Numbered from the stretch's first letter, positions 47,765-60,424 are shown. The stretch is 64,000 nt of DNA from Anisodus tanguticus (GCA_034509755.1 CM067561.1:6514646-6578645); one strand, 5' to 3'. Notes: a model not told the origin generated them from the sequence alone. Numbers and translations are program-made.

Positions 47765-48549
47765 TGATATAAGAAGTCTCAAGAGATACAAATTTTCACG
47801 TAGTAGAACTTGTGGGAGCCACCCGCCAAGGGGACAATGAGGAAATCTATATGCCATCAGTTTACAAGATGATTGCCACAACCATACTCCAGAACGGGTT
47901 TGAACCTGACAAAGGTTTGGGCCGAGAGCTCCAAGACATCCAGGAACCGGTGTCAATTCCGGCCTACGAGTATCGTTTTGGTCTTGGGTACATACCAAGA
48001 TCTATAGAAGCCACTTATATTGATTAGAAGAAGAGAGGTCCTCCACAATTACGCAAGCCATTTATAGGTCTGTACCAATCATTCCCGGTTTGAATGCCCA
48101 TCCATAACGGCGAAGATGCAGAAGAGGGTTTAGGGATGATGTTCTAAGAAGAAGAGTGTGTCATGGTACTAGAGGAATGCTTTGAAGCACCCACCATCCA
48201 CGATGTTGATTCAGATGAGTAGCTGACTAATTGGACCTCCACCCTACTTTTGGCTTCTTAGTAGAGATAAAGAATTTAAAATTTGATTTCAAAAATTGGT
48301 TAAAATCGGCTGAGGCCCGAGCATTCACCATTTGCACCTTTACTTTTTCTATGTATTTTTAAAAAAATGGAAATGAATCAACGTTGATCCGAGTCAAGAT
48401 CATAGTTTGTACTTTCTTTATCAAAATCAATGAAAGCCTCAGTTTATGCAAAAAACAGTCTCTTTATTTTTTGTATATAACATGTTTTATGCATTAACCA
48501 TGATTTGCCTTATTTTTCAGTAATAATAATAAAATAACTCATAATGTCA

Positions 48550-50474
48550 TGTCGCAAAATGAGTGAGTCAAGTGATACAGATGAAAAGGAATATGAGAAG
48601 TACGACGAGGAAGCAGAGTTGGTAGAGGACCTCATCGACGAAGAAGATTAGTATGAGAATAGGAAAAATCCTAATTTAGATGAAACTGAATCAATCAACC
48701 TTGGGGACGAGGAAACGGTTAAAGAAACTCGGATAAGTTCCATTTGGACGCGCCTAGAAAAGAAGAGTTAATAAACCTCATAAGGGAATACATCGATGTA
48801 TTCGCGTGGTCATATGCGGATATGCCGGATTAAACATAGGTATTGTAGCTCACAAGTTACCTATCAACGAGGGTTTAACCCCGGTCAAGCAGAAGATTCA
48901 ACAATTCAAACCTGATCTGAGCATAAGAATAAAAAATGAGGTTGGAAAACATATAAAGTCCATTTAGTGGAAGTAACTCCATACACCATGTGGTTGGCCA
49001 ACATTGTGCCCGTATCAAAGAAGGACAGAAAGATTCAAATTTGTGTGGACTATTGTGATCTCAATTGAGCTAGTCCTAAAGATAACTTTTTGCTCCCGAA
49101 CATCCATATATCAATAACTGCGTGAAGTACGAGTTACAATCATTTGTGGATTGCTTTGTCGGTTACCATCAGATTTTGATGAGTGAAGAAGACGCACAGA
49201 AAATAGAATTCATTACGCTATGGGGAGTATACCATTACCGTGTAATATTGTACAGCCTCAAAAATGCCGGCACCACTTACATGAGAGCAATGACCACTAT
49301 CTTCCATGATATGATGCATAAAGAAATAAAAGTCTATGTGGATGACATCATAATTAAGTCGCGAGAAAGCCCTGACCACATCATACACTTGCGAAAGTTC
49401 TTTGACAGACTTCACAAGTTTAATCTAAAGTTAAATCTGGGCAAGTGCGCATTTGGAGTGCCTGCTGGAAACCTGTTGGGATTCATAGTCAGCCGCAAGG
49501 GCATACAACTAGATCTCTCAAAAATTAAATCCATTCAAGAGTTGTCACCGCTGGAGATAAAGAAAGACGTCATGAGTTTTTTGGGAAGGTTAAACAACAT
49601 CAAGCGTTTCATAGTCCAATCTACGATAATCGTGGACCTCATCATTAAGCTACTGAAAAAGGATGCGCCCACCAAATGGATGGACAAGTGCCAGAAAGCC
49701 TTCGACACTATCAAGAAATACCTCTCCAATCCGCCAATTTTGGTCCCTCTCAGATCGGGAAGCCCAATGTTGTATTTGTCGGTATCAGATAATGCGTTCG
49801 GAAGCATGTTGGCACAACACGCTGAAACTGGGAAGAAAGACCGAGCAATCTATTATCGCTTGTGAGTCAAGATACACTCTGGTGGAGAAGACATGTTGTG
49901 CACTGACCTGGGTAGCACAAAAGTTGAGACACTATTTATCAGCCTACACTACTCATCTAATTTCCAAGATGGATCCCTTGAAGTACGTCTTTCGCCAGCC
50001 CATGCCTATATTGAAGTTGGCCAAGTGGCAAATGCTTTTGATCAAATTCAACATCACATATGTGGTCCAGAAAGCTATCAAGGAACATGCATTAGCCGAT
50101 TTGCTAGAAGAAAGTCCGATAGACGAAGAGTTTGAACCACTAAGGACGTATTTACCTGATGAGGAAGTGATGACAATTGAAGAAGATGTAGTCGAAACCT
50201 ACTCAGGATGGAGAATGTTATTCGACGACGCAGTCAATTACAAGGATTTAGGGATCGAAGCAGTTTTAGTCTCAGAAATGGGTCAGCATTACCCAATGGC
50301 AGCAAAGCGCAACTTCTGATGCACCAACAAATTGGTAAAGTACGAAGCCTGAATTTTAGGTCTTCACATGACCATTGGCATATATATATATTTAAGAATT
50401 GTTAGTGATAGGAGACTCAGATCTGCTAATTCACCAAGTCCAAGGAGAATGGCAACAAAAAATGAGAAGATTCT
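48550..50474 (+). pseudogene. Ogre/Tat reverse transcriptase and RNase H
   Basis: Acidic lead-in (48553-48720), then a degenerate RT start (REYIDVFAWSYADMPD). The RT core is in one frame at 49122-49865: FVDCFVGYHQILMSEEDAQ, VYHYRVILYSLKNAGTTYMR, catalytic VYVDDIIIKS, GKCAFGVPAGNLLGFIVSR. After a frameshift near 49860, RNase H continues (ESRYTLVEKTCCALTWVAQK, WRMLFDDAVNYKDLGIEAVL). The end of the second RNase H (DSDLLIHQVQGEW-type words in shifting frames) reaches the junction at 50474. Integrase is absent. Confidence 0.85.
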
Positions 50475-51534
50475 ATGCCATTATAGTGTGTTATGTGTTA
50501 TTTACAAAGTGTTATGGCAGTTCACATGATTATTAGTATGTTTAGTTAGTTATTCCACTATTGTTATGTACTATATGGCCTTTTAGTTTAGTTAAAAGCA
50601 TGATTATAGGTTTAGTTCAAAGAAATGTAACATATCCATGATAAATGAGTAGTTTAAAACTTGTTAATCTGGAGAACATGATTGTTTGGCCTAAGTATGC
50701 ATATGGGTGTTATCTAGTGTGATTAGGGGGTCATTATGGATTTGTTTGAGACCTGGTACTTGTTTGAAAAACGTGTAATAACTAGTGTAACACATCATGG
50801 TATATTATGTGTTAATTTAGAGTATTTAGGTTGTGATAGACTATTTGTAATTATGTTAAGTTCTTAAAGATCATGTTTAACTAGCTTAATAACACATCAT
50901 GCTTACTAGATCATTTTAAATCAGTTAAAACCTAAAAATGAACCAAGTGTATGACATTATACCTTATTCATGTTGGTCTAAAATGTTGTTTGAACGAGTA
51001 TGATTGACAGGATGTCTAGTGAGCCAGATAGGAACTTGTTTGGTTGTGTATATGATGTTTTTGCTGAATAATATGTAGTTGGAATCTATTTAGCTAGCAT
51101 GTAGACTGCTCTTACTTAAAATGATGCTAATATGGTGGTATGGAAGCTTGTTTAACTAGATAACTAGATTTAAATTTATCACTGTGTTGGTTTGAAATCT
51201 GTTTAGTCATGTATAGGTTATTTTGGTTGATAAAATACCTAGTATGGTTAGTTTGTAGTTTGTTCTAACTTGTATGAGTTGCTTAGTTTAATGTGATGAT
51301 TGATGTGAAAATGGCTTGATTGTTTGCAAGTTGGTTTAACTATAGCATCTACCTAAAACATGAGTCAGTATTTAAGAAAGAGTCAATTAATTTGTAAGCA
51401 CATCATGTTTTTGTGTTATCTGAAATTTGGCTTAGAATCTAAAAAGTAAGTTAAATGAGCTATTATTTGGATTAATTCACATCTTCCTCTAGAGAAGGGT
51501 ATCTAGTGGTAAGAGTTCATGTCAAAACCATAGG
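50474..51534 (+). repeat. Truncated Ogre 3' LTR segment
   Basis: 1.06 kb collinear with 37591-38660 of the 5' LTR, with scattered differences and indels. It joins pol at TATG/CATTATAG microhomology on the left and Athila-like sequence on the right. Confidence 0.88.
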
Positions 51535-52690
51535 AGTATCAGTGATTTTGTTCTTATGTCCCTTGTGTTGTTGTAAATATAGTGATTTTGGGACTTTTTT
51601 TTTCTTGTGAGGGCATGTGAATCATGGTAGATTGATGATGTTGATAAATTCTAAATTTAGTCAAATGAGCATATCTAGTAAGCTGGTGATTTTGAGTGAT
51701 GCTTGGTTATTGTTACTGGATTGTTTTGAAACTTCGTTGCATTCTTGAAATTTTGTTTGAAATAAGGGAGTTGTTTGGTTTAAAGATTCACATATTTGTA
51801 GCCTAATTATGTGTACCAACCAAAGTCATGAGTGTTGTGCTTAATTGAAAAATATGATTTGAAGATGATAGTGATTCTATTTGGTTTGATTTAATAGATC
51901 CTCATTGAGCTTTTGATTTTGATTTGCTTGAGGACAATCAAAGATTTTAAGTTGGGGTGTTGATAAGTGGTGATTTTACCACTTATTTTATTCTATTTAC
52001 TTTGGTTTTTGCATTCTATATACAATGAGTAAGGAAGAGAATTGAGATCAAATGAAGTGGAACTGAGCAAAAAAGAGCCTTTGATATCGCAAATGCGAAC
52101 ACAGGGCCGCAAAAGAGCCTTTAATTTCTAGCTTTGTATTGAACATCTAAGTGTGTAGTATTTATTTCTTCACTTGAATCTTGTTTATGGGAATATTTGT
52201 GATCAAAGTTTGGATTGAAACTATAGTTTTGCTTATGTACTAAACGATTTTTATTCTTAATGAAGTGAGTTTATGGTTTCTTTAATTATTCTTGTTCTTT
52301 AATATTTCTTAAGGGAATAGCTAACCCTATGACTCGTCCGTCTACTTCATTTAAACTCGGAAGAGACAAACTCAGGGTTGACAAAGATTGATTAACAAGA
52401 ATTTGGGGCGTTAACCCTAATTTAATGGAATCGATCTAGGAATAAGTGAAACACTTATAGCCATTTCGGGTGTTCTTAATGCTCTTAATTTCTTTGGGGA
52501 TATTCAATTAGGTAGTTTAGTTAGTCTTCAGAAGAAGCTAATTTAGAGTCATTATTCGAGACTAAGTAACATAAGCTCACTATTATTTGCAAATCGTGAA
52601 ATACATTCGATCTGGACTCATAGTTGGGTAAATTATATTGCATACAACCGTGTACACTTTTTCTGTAAGGAGTGGATTTGGACATTATAA
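51535..52690 (+). mobile_element. Athila-like 3' end and LTR fragment
   Basis: 51535-51950 resembles the non-coding 3' region of Athila elements (gcttgaggacaatcaaag, then ttaagttggggtgt as polypurine tract). The LTR follows from about 51962 (TGATAAGTGGTGATTTTACC). It ends near 52690 (aggagtggatttggacatta), without a clear primer site behind it. No ORF or env-like gene is present. Confidence 0.65.
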
Positions 52691-53734
52691 TCCCCACTAA
52701 GCCTGAGATGGTGAGGCGGTTTGTGAAGGGTTTGACCCTCGCTTCTATTGGCGACCTTATAGATAGTGACTACTAGGGCTACATTCCAGGAAGTAGTTGA
52801 ACGTGCCAAAGAGGTTGAGTCGATGAGGTTTCAGGCCTATGTTGGAGGTGGCGAGAAGAGGGCCCGCATATTTAGTAGGTATTGTATCATCCTAGTCACC
52901 CCATATAGTCAGCACTCCAGGCTTCAACGGGTGGTTCTTCAGGGCACCGTGGGTACAATTTTGGGCATATATCACAAGGCCCCCAGCACCGCCAGCTAGA
53001 GGAGGCAGATATTCTGGTAGAAGAGGTTCACAATCTGGCAGAGGTAGTCAACAGTTTGGTCGGAGAAGTTAGTATGTGAAGGATGGAGCTCAAGCAGGTC
53101 ATGGTGGTCGTAAAGGCACACAGTCCGAGGGAATGTGCCTATTTCTATGCTTTTCCTGGTAGACCAAAGGTCGAGGCTTCTGATACGGTTATCACATGTC
53201 TTATTTCAGTTTGTCATCGGTCTATTTCAGTCTTATTTGATATGGGCTCTGTTTTTTCCTATGTGTCTACTTCTTTCTCTATGGGTCTGGCTAGGCTATG
53301 TGATTTATTTGAGGTACCTATTCAGGTTTCTACTCATGTTGGAAATTCTATGATAGTGGATTGATACTATCGGTCTTAAATGTTACAATTTATGGATATG
53401 GCACTTGGGTGGATTTCGTTTTCCTTGATATGGTGATTTTGATATTATTCTGGGTATGGACTGGTTATCTCCTTATCATACGATTTTAGACTATCATGCT
53501 AAGATGGTCATTTTGGCCATGTTGGGTATTCCGAGGTTAGAATGGAAGGGTACTCTCAGCCCTTCACCAAAGAAGATCATATCACCCCTTCGGGCGAAGA
53601 AGTTGGTGGATAAGGGATGTTTGGATTATTTAGCTCATATATGGGATACTAGCGTGTGGATACTCCTTTACTCAATTCAGTGCTGGTAATGAAAGAGTTT
53701 CCAGAGGTTTTTCTGAAAAACTTGCACGGTATAT
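52691..53734 (+). pseudogene. Tekay-like gypsy gag/protease, 5' part of a split element
   Basis: It begins mid-gag: PTKPEMVRRFVKGLTLASIG, then TTRATFQEVVERAKEVESMR. The protease follows: SISVLFDMGSVFSYVSTSFS (the active D-x-G is kept as DMG), IILGMDWLSPYHTILDYHAK and LVDKGCLDYLAHIWDT. The pol start reads LVMKEFPEVF and stops at about 53734, where the LINE begins. The CCHC knuckle is degraded. It continues at 59578. Confidence 0.82.
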
Positions 53735-55510
53735 CCTTAACTTCTGTTGTTGGAAAACCCTTGCAACTTGATCTGCCTACTGTTAATAAAACAAGGCCAA
53801 ATTATGCAAGGGTTAAAGTTCGAGTGGACTTATTATCAGATTTACCAAAGTTTGTGATGATGGAGATTAAAGATGAAATATTAAAGGAAGTGAGAGAGGT
53901 GAAAGTAAAAATTCAATATGATTTTATGCCAAAATATTGTACTAAATGCATGTTGCAAGGAAATTCTAATAAGGAATGTTGGGTGTTACACCCAGAATTG
54001 AACAAGGCATCGACAAAATTTATCATGCAATGAAGAACATAGTATTGGAGACAAGCAGGAGGAGACCAAACAGGAGCAAACACATAAGCAAGTGCATGAA
54101 ATACAAAGGAGATATAAGGGTAGAACTATTCAGAAATATCTTCCTAAAGTGTTATCTAGTGGGAAGATTGTCACTTATCCTGGTACAATAGTGAATAAGG
54201 AGAGGCATAATCTTAATGAGACTAGATCAAATGAAGTGATGATTGTTAGTAACAATAAATTTGATGTGTTTTCTAGCATCAATGGGGAGGATGGAACATG
54301 CAGTGTGACCAGTAAGTTGGTAGAAGACAAGATCAATGAAGAGGATAGCAGTAAGGAGCAATTGACTCTCAAACTTCAAGTGGATATAATTCAGTAAAAG
54401 TTGTCAATTATGATAATCAAGTCACTAATGAGCAGCTGAATGACCTTCAGAATGGAGTATCATCCCATAGGTGGAGCTTTGGTAACTAAAGATTGGGTCA
54501 AGGATACCTTTGTGACAGAAGGACATATTTTGGAAGGATCAATCTTATCTACTATGGATAAGGTTGAGAATGCTAATAAGGAGTATAAAGATGAAGGATT
54601 TTTGACCAGTACAGAAAAGGGAAATGTTTTCGCAGTTGAGGAGTTGAAGGAGACTATTGTTGATACAATGGAAGATGTATATATGGAAGTGGAGATTACT
54701 AGTGGAGATATCTCAAAAATTGGTGCTAAAGAGAGTGGATGAATAGATGTTCCCTCAGATCATTGTAGTAATAAGGAGCTTAATGATAAAAGTGCTATTC
54801 TTCACCAAGGGTCTTTGGTAGAAAGGGATAAAGTTGAAGTGTTTCCAAGTGTAGAAGTTAATATTCAGGCTAGTATTAAAACTGACAATATTTCCTCACC
54901 AACTGAAGGTAGTGTGCATGTTATGTCTAAGAATAGAGGGGTGATGTCAGAAGACTTGCAAATTGATAAAAGTTCTAATTCCTACAATTCCATTATAGAA
55001 GAATAACAAGTCAAGGAAGATGAAAGAAATAGTGTAGATGCAGAGTGTTTGAAGGTGAAAAATATGTTGAATATTACAGATATGGAGAATTGCAATGAAT
55101 ATTCAGAGGAGTGTTTCAAATATGAAGAATTAGCAGTAGGGCCATATCCTTGCAAAGGACATACTGAAGTGCCTAGTGTCATAGAACCATCAGAAGACCA
55201 CTTGATAATCCAAAAGGAAAATATCAGTGTTGTGATAGTGCAAAGAAAACCATCTCCTAATAAGAAACTACATTCCTTGGTCTCTCATGATCTAAACAGT
55301 ATGGACAACAACTTAGAGTTTGTATAAACAAAGGAACACATTCAAGGTTTTGAATTGGACAAAGTGGAAGAGAAAGATATTATGTAGAAGTTGAAAGATG
55401 TAGCAAGACAGGCATATATTACTTCAAAAGGAAATGTTAAGAGCTTTAAGAAGGGGAAGAAAAACAATAAGAATGGGGGAGATGTTCAGCAAGTAAAAGC
55501 AATAGTTAAG
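53735..55510 (+). pseudogene. LINE ORF1 (DUF4283/CCHC-type) remnant
   Basis: It reads VGKPLQLDLPTVNKTRPNYA, VDLLSDLPKFVMMEIKDEIL and KIQYDFMPKYCTKCMLQGNS, with the C-x2-C...C zinc knuckle of plant L1 ORF1 proteins. The DUF4283 N-terminus is missing. The tail (54092-55327 in several frames) is rich in E, K, S and V and is typical of the long ORF1 linker. Stops at 54031, 54395, 54740 and 55004 break it. Confidence 0.75.
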
Positions 55511-55599
55511 AAGACAACAACTACATGAAAGAATGGAAGTGAAGTATTGCCTTCAAGAGTACTATGAAAGAGGGGTATCATCCAAATCTAATAAATAAT

Positions 55600-56290
55600 G
55601 AGAAAGACTTTATTATGGAATATCATATCAGTAAAAACTCAGAAGGTCTTTCATAGAGTGCAAATGTTGAATAAACATCATAGGTTTGTTCTTATAGCAT
55701 TGATGGAGCCTTTTCAAGATGCAAGACAAATTCAAAGATACGAAAGGAGACTGGGTATGAATTTGGCTAGTCATAACTGTAATGGTAAGATATGGTACTC
55801 TGTGGCAAAATGAGTAGAAGTAGAAGTGATTTCTGACACTGATCAACAAGTGACCTTAAAGTTGTTATTACTAGATTGTGGTAAAGTTATTGTTACAACT
55901 CTTGTTTATGCTAAATGCACTGCACAAGAAAGACTGATGTCGTGGGACAGTATTTATTTTATAACTAGAAGCATGAATCTACCTTGGTTAGTTGGGGGTG
56001 ACTTTAATGTCATCATGAATGAAGAAGAGAAAATTGGAGGCCTGCCTGTCTATCCCACAAAATATGAAGACTTTACTTTTGTATGAACTCGTGTGATCTG
56101 AATGAGGTAGAATTTAGAGAGAGACCTTTCACTTGGTGGAATAGTAGAGCAAGTCAAGATTGCATTTTTAAGAGATTGGACAGAATCTTAGTTAATCAAC
56201 AACTACAAGAATGACTGGGCAATTTAAGCATAGAGCATATGTCAAGAACAAGTTCAGATCATGCACATTTGTTGTTAACTGCATGAGATC
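55600..56290 (+). pseudogene. LINE endonuclease domain remnant
   Basis: Exonuclease-endonuclease-phosphatase fold remnant: LIALMEPFQDARQIQRYERR, SWDSIYFITRSMNLPWLVGG and the catalytic GDFNVIMNEEEKIGG, then RPFTWWNSRA and RLDRILVN, ending in SSDHAHLLLT. Stops interrupt at 55811 and near 56084 and 56212. Confidence 0.82.
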
Positions 56291-56329
56291 AGGTTCAACA
56301 ATTTCATAAATACTTCAGATTTTTAAAGT

Positions 56330-57060
56330 TTTGGCTTAAGCATGATACTTTTATGGAGGTGGTGGAACAGAACTGGAATTCATATTACCTTGGTGACCCT
56401 TTTGTTACATTCAAGTTGAAAATGAAAAGATTGAATATAGAGTGTCTTGGAGATATATTGTTCAAGTGCTAAGAAATATGGGATTTGCAGAAGTGTGTGG
56501 ATAGGATTTGGAGGATAATAACTAACAACTGGTATTCTATCTTAATCAATGGGCAGTCCTATGGTGTCTTTCACTCTACATGAGAGTTCAAGCAAGGTGA
56601 TTCATTATCCCCAACACTATTTATTTTAGCTGCTGAGGCTTTATCTACCGCTTTAAACTCATTGTTTGAGAATAACATGTTTAGAGGGTATGGGATGCCA
56701 AAGTGGAGCTCAAACTTGAATCATCTAGCATATGCTGATAATACCATAATCTTTGCTTCTGCTGACAAAGAATCCCTACAAATGATTATGAAAGTTCTAC
56801 ATGAATATGAAAGTGTTTTTGGATAGAAGATTAATGCAGATAAAAGTTCTTTCTTCATGCATAAAAATGTGTCATCAGATTTGGCCTTGGAAGTTCAGCA
56901 ACTAATAAGATTCAACAGAGGAGAATATACATTCACACTGCAGAAATGTGAAGTAAGGTTGCATACAATAGACCCTTGTGGTCCGGCCCTTCCCCAGATT
57001 CCGCACATAGCGGTCTGGCTATCCTTTATACTTGGGATGCCCTATATTTCATGAAAGAAG
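56330..57060 (+). pseudogene. LINE reverse transcriptase remnant
   Basis: C-terminal half of RT: QGDSLSPTLFILAAEALSTA, LNHLAYADNTIIFASADKES (catalytic YADD reads YADN) and KINADKSSFFMHKN. The N-terminal fingers are mostly deleted between about 56330 and 56560. A SINE fragment interrupts it at about 56935-57030. Confidence 0.82.
56935..57035 (+). repeat. TS/SolS SINE fragment within LINE RT
   Basis: ctgcagaaatgtgaagtaag followed by gtggtccggcccttcccc and cgcacatagcgg, the same body as the SINE at 2643-2812. The LINE frame resumes after it (LGCPIF-like). Confidence 0.78.
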
Positions 57061-57479
57061 ACAAAATGTTCTATAAGGATATGATGAAGAAAGTAAGAGA
57101 TAAGCTTCATGATTGAAAATGGAAAATGTTATCTTTTGGTGGAAAAGCTGTGTTGATCTCTTCAGTGTTACAAAGTATCCCAACTTATTTATTGTCTGCA
57201 ATGATACCTCTAAAGTGTGTTATTAATGATCTTCATAAGTTATTCAATAGAGTTTTCTGGCAGACAAATGAGGATGGAAGAAACAAACATTGGTCTAAAT
57301 GAGAAGATTTGTGTAATACAAAGCAATAAGGAGGCTTGGGCTTTAGATCACTCTATGATATTTCAAAAGCACGATTTCCAAAGCTATGGTGAAAGTTTAG
57401 AACAAGCAATTCTTTGTGGTCAAACTTCATATGGAACAATTATTGTAAGAAATTTAGGCCTACTGAAGTGCAGTGGAAG

Positions 57480-58930
57480 GGTGGATCATAAACTTGGAAA
57501 ATGAAGTTAGAAGCAAGGGATGAAGTGGAACACAAAATTTGGTGGGAGCCTCATAATGGTTTATCTTCTGTCTGGTTTGATAATTGGACAAAACTGGGAG
57601 CCTTGCATGACTATCTTCCTTCTCAGAACCAGATCAATGTAATAGTAGAAGATGTGGATGAACTAATGGATAAAACACACTCGAATTACTCATGGCTTCA
57701 AGAATATCTACCAGGGGATGTTGTTGATCACATTAAGCAAGAACTGGGATATTTTGTAAGGCCAAAGGATGTAGATAAACCTTGGTGGCAAAATACTAGC
57801 TCTGGTAAGTTTACAGTTAAAAGTGCATTGGAGATCATTAGACAAAAACAAAAGTATCACAGTACTGCTCCAAATTCTGGATAAAATGTTTGCCATATAA
57901 GGTGTTCTTCTTCTTGTGAATGATATGATTTTCTAAAATACCAATCGATGAAGTCTTGATGAGGATGATGATAAGGATAAATATAGTATCAAGATGTTAG
58001 TGTTGTCATGATCAACAAGAAACCATGTATCACTTGTTTATAACAGGTCTATTTGCATACAAAATATAGAAGTACTTTTCAGCTGCAACATGCATTCTTG
58101 GACCTTGTATTCAAGTCAGGCAGACCATATTGGCTTGATGGAATGCACAATATGTGGCTAGACTAAAGCCTTTATTTAAGCAGCTCCAGCTCTCATTATA
58201 TGACAAATATGAAAAACTAGAAATACAACGAGCCATAGAGGTATAGTTTCATATAACAAGGTAGTTCATGAGATCAACAAAAATATGTACATATTAGCAC
58301 AAAATAAGTACCTTTGGTTGTAGAACTTCCTAAACAATGGCCTCTAGTGGTGTAGGCACTGGAAGGGTATAGAGTGCCATTATCATGCAGACTAGTTATG
58401 TGGAAACCCCAGGAGTAGGTTACTATAAGTGTAACACTAATTGAGCATCAAGAGGGAATTCAAGGCCAAGCTCAGCTGTATTTTGTGTTAGGAGTGCAAC
58501 AAGATATATTACATATGCAAAGGCAAGAAGGCTTCCATATACTACCAATATTGTGGCTGAGGTTGTTGCTATTAAATATGGAGTCCAATATTGCATAAAT
58601 CATCATCTACTGCCAGTTATCATTGAAACTGATTCTTTGATTATTAAGAAAGTATTGGATGGTCTATGGGAGGTGCCTTGAAGTATAGTTATGGTGGTGA
58701 AAAACACTCAATACTGTAGAAAGAGAAACGAAGTTATGGTGGAGCATATGTTAAGAGGAGGGAATTGTCTTGTAGATTATTTTTCTAACTTGATTTTTGA
58801 TTTTTATTTTGCAGGTACAATAGAATATAATCATTTTTGGGACATTCCAACACATGGTAGAAAATTTATCAACATGGAAAGGATCTGACTCCAAATTTTA
58901 GAGTTAGATCTAACTCTAGATAGATCAACA
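57480..58930 (+). pseudogene. LINE zf-RVT and RNase H remnant
   Basis: 57501-57884 is open and carries the post-RT region: KIWWEPHNGLSSVWFDNWTK, then SSGKFTVKSALEIIRQKQ (zf-RVT entry). After decayed DNA, RNase H is visible at about 58400-58680 (GVGYYKCNTN, ARRLPYTTNIVAEVVAIKYG, LLPVIIETDSLIIKKVL) and its tail at 58691-58888. Stops are frequent. Confidence 0.72.
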
Positions 58931-59577
58931 ACAACAACATAAGTAATAATGATTTTAGCAACACCTTGTAAGATGGGAAGTTTAAAAACTGGAAATATCT
59001 TTGTTCTCAGTGTATGGTATTAACTAAGGTTCATTCCGTTGAGAACATTTTTATTTCTGGTTGAGAATTAACCATAACAAGTGTTGGTACTGGGAGTTCA
59101 CATATAACAAAAAATATATTAGAATTCTATCAAAAGTAAGATTTCATGTTGCAGTTTTGGTACTGCATTATTATAGAAAAGGGATTCTTTATTTTATCAG
59201 GCTTCAACAAGAGACAAACAAGCAAAACTTAATGCTGGAGCATGATTTTCACTCAATACTAGCTGATATAAGTTGTTAACAATCATAGCAAGAGAAACAA
59301 CTATATTCATCATTGCTTGAAGAGCTTCTTCATGAGAGCTTGATCCATTCCACCTGTGAGACTTGAAGGTGTGAAACATGGATACAAGTCAAGGCTCTTG
59401 AATTCTAGTTTAAAGATCTTGCTTAGTTGTTAGGATTGAGTAACTAGCTGGATTTTTCTACTTTAGACACTCTAGATTTCCTTTCTGCATTTTTTTTGTT
59501 TTCTTAGACTTCTTCTGTAAATACTTTGGTTTTTTGAATAAAATCCCACCACACTGGTGGTTTAGCTAAAAAAAAAT
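58930..59577 (+). other. LINE 3' UTR
   Basis: Non-coding, with a CAA repeat at about 58925-58940. It ends in AAAAAAAAA (59569-59577), taken as the retrotransposition poly(A) tail. Confidence 0.6.
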
Positions 59578-60374
59578 TGATGTATTGATTTTTGTATTGA
59601 TTTGAAGCCGTGCATTCAACCTATTTATATTCCTCCATATCGGACGACGCTGGTAGAGTTGAGAGAGTTGAAGGAACAATTGCAAAATTTGTTGAGCAAA
59701 AGATTCATTAGACCTAGTGTTTTCCGTTGGGGTACTCCCGTGTTGTTTATGAAGAAAAGTGATGGTACTATATAGATGTGTATTGACTATCGGCAATTGA
59801 ACAAGGTTACAATCACGAACAAGTACCCAATACCCCGCACTGCTGACTTGTTCGATCAACTTCAGGGTGCATCGATCTTTTCTAAAATCCATTTGAGGTC
59901 GGGTTATCACCAATTGAAGATTAGAGCAACAGATATTCCGAAGACAACTTTCAGGACCCGTTATGGTCACTACGAGCTCTTGGTAATGTCCTTTGGGTTT
60001 TCCAAATGCCCCTGCAATTTTTATGGATTTGATTAATAAGGTTTTCAAGCCCTATTTGAATTTCTTCATCATTGTTTTCATCGATGACATCTTGGTTTAT
60101 TCTCGTAGTAGGGAGGAGCATCAGAAACATTTGAGAATTGTGTTTAGGTTGTGAAAGAGAAGGAACTGTATGCCAAGTTTTTGAAGTGCGAGTTTTGACT
60201 TAGTTCGGTGGATTTTTTTTGGGGCATGTGGTGTCTAAGGATGGTATCAGGGTAGATCCTATGAAGATTGAGACAGTCCAAGATTGGGCCATGCATACTT
60301 CGGTCACTGAGATTCAATGTTTAGTAGGTCTCGCGAGTTATTATAGATGATTCATGAAAGAGTTTTCATCTGTT
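59578..60374 (+). pseudogene. Tekay-like gypsy RT, 3' part of the split element
   Basis: It continues the pol frame begun at 53650: DFCIDLKP, LRELKEQLQNLLSKRFIRPS, IDYRQLNKVTITNKYPIPRT, DLFDQLQGASIFSKIHLRSG, catalytic FIIVFIDDILVYSRS near 60070, and LVGLASYYR at the end of RT. There is a stop at 59774 and a frameshift near 60000. It is cut off at about 60374, before RNase H. Confidence 0.85.
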
Positions 60375-60424
60375 TGATATTAGATCCACTCATATTATAT
60401 TAGGGACATATTTATGTACACAAT

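Larger units (their letters stand above)
36345..51534 (+). mobile_element. Ogre/Tat-type Ty3/gypsy element, 3'-truncated
   Basis: Plus-oriented giant gypsy element. It has a 4.56-kb 5' LTR (36345-40900), a primer site, an extra ORF1, gag, protease, RT and RNase H, and then an abrupt jump at about 50474 into a 1.06-kb piece of the same LTR (equivalent to 37591-38660). The rest of pol (integrase), the 3' UTR and most of the 3' LTR are gone. Many stops are present. A very long LTR, an ORF before gag and two RNase H-like segments are Ogre/Tat traits. Confidence 0.82.
53735..59577 (+). mobile_element. L1-type LINE inserted in the gypsy element
   Basis: 5.84-kb plus-strand plant L1 LINE, 5'-truncated inside ORF1 and ending in an A9 run (59569-59577). 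In order: ORF1 zinc-knuckle part (53735-54035), acidic/serine-rich ORF1 tail (54090-55500), endonuclease (55600-56280), RT (about 56330-57060, N-terminal half deleted), zf-RVT region (57500-57900) and RNase H (58400-58720). Many stops. The gypsy RT resumes immediately after the A-run. I could not identify an exact target-site duplication. Confidence 0.85.

Noticed and set aside
51535..52690. Athila env-like gene
   Set aside because: Only the non-coding 3' region and LTR are present. No ORF of useful length.
36345..60374. Integrated pararetrovirus (caulimovirus) sequence
   Set aside because: RT blocks match Ty3/gypsy lineages with gag, protease and LTR context. I see no movement-protein or caulimovirid coat motifs.
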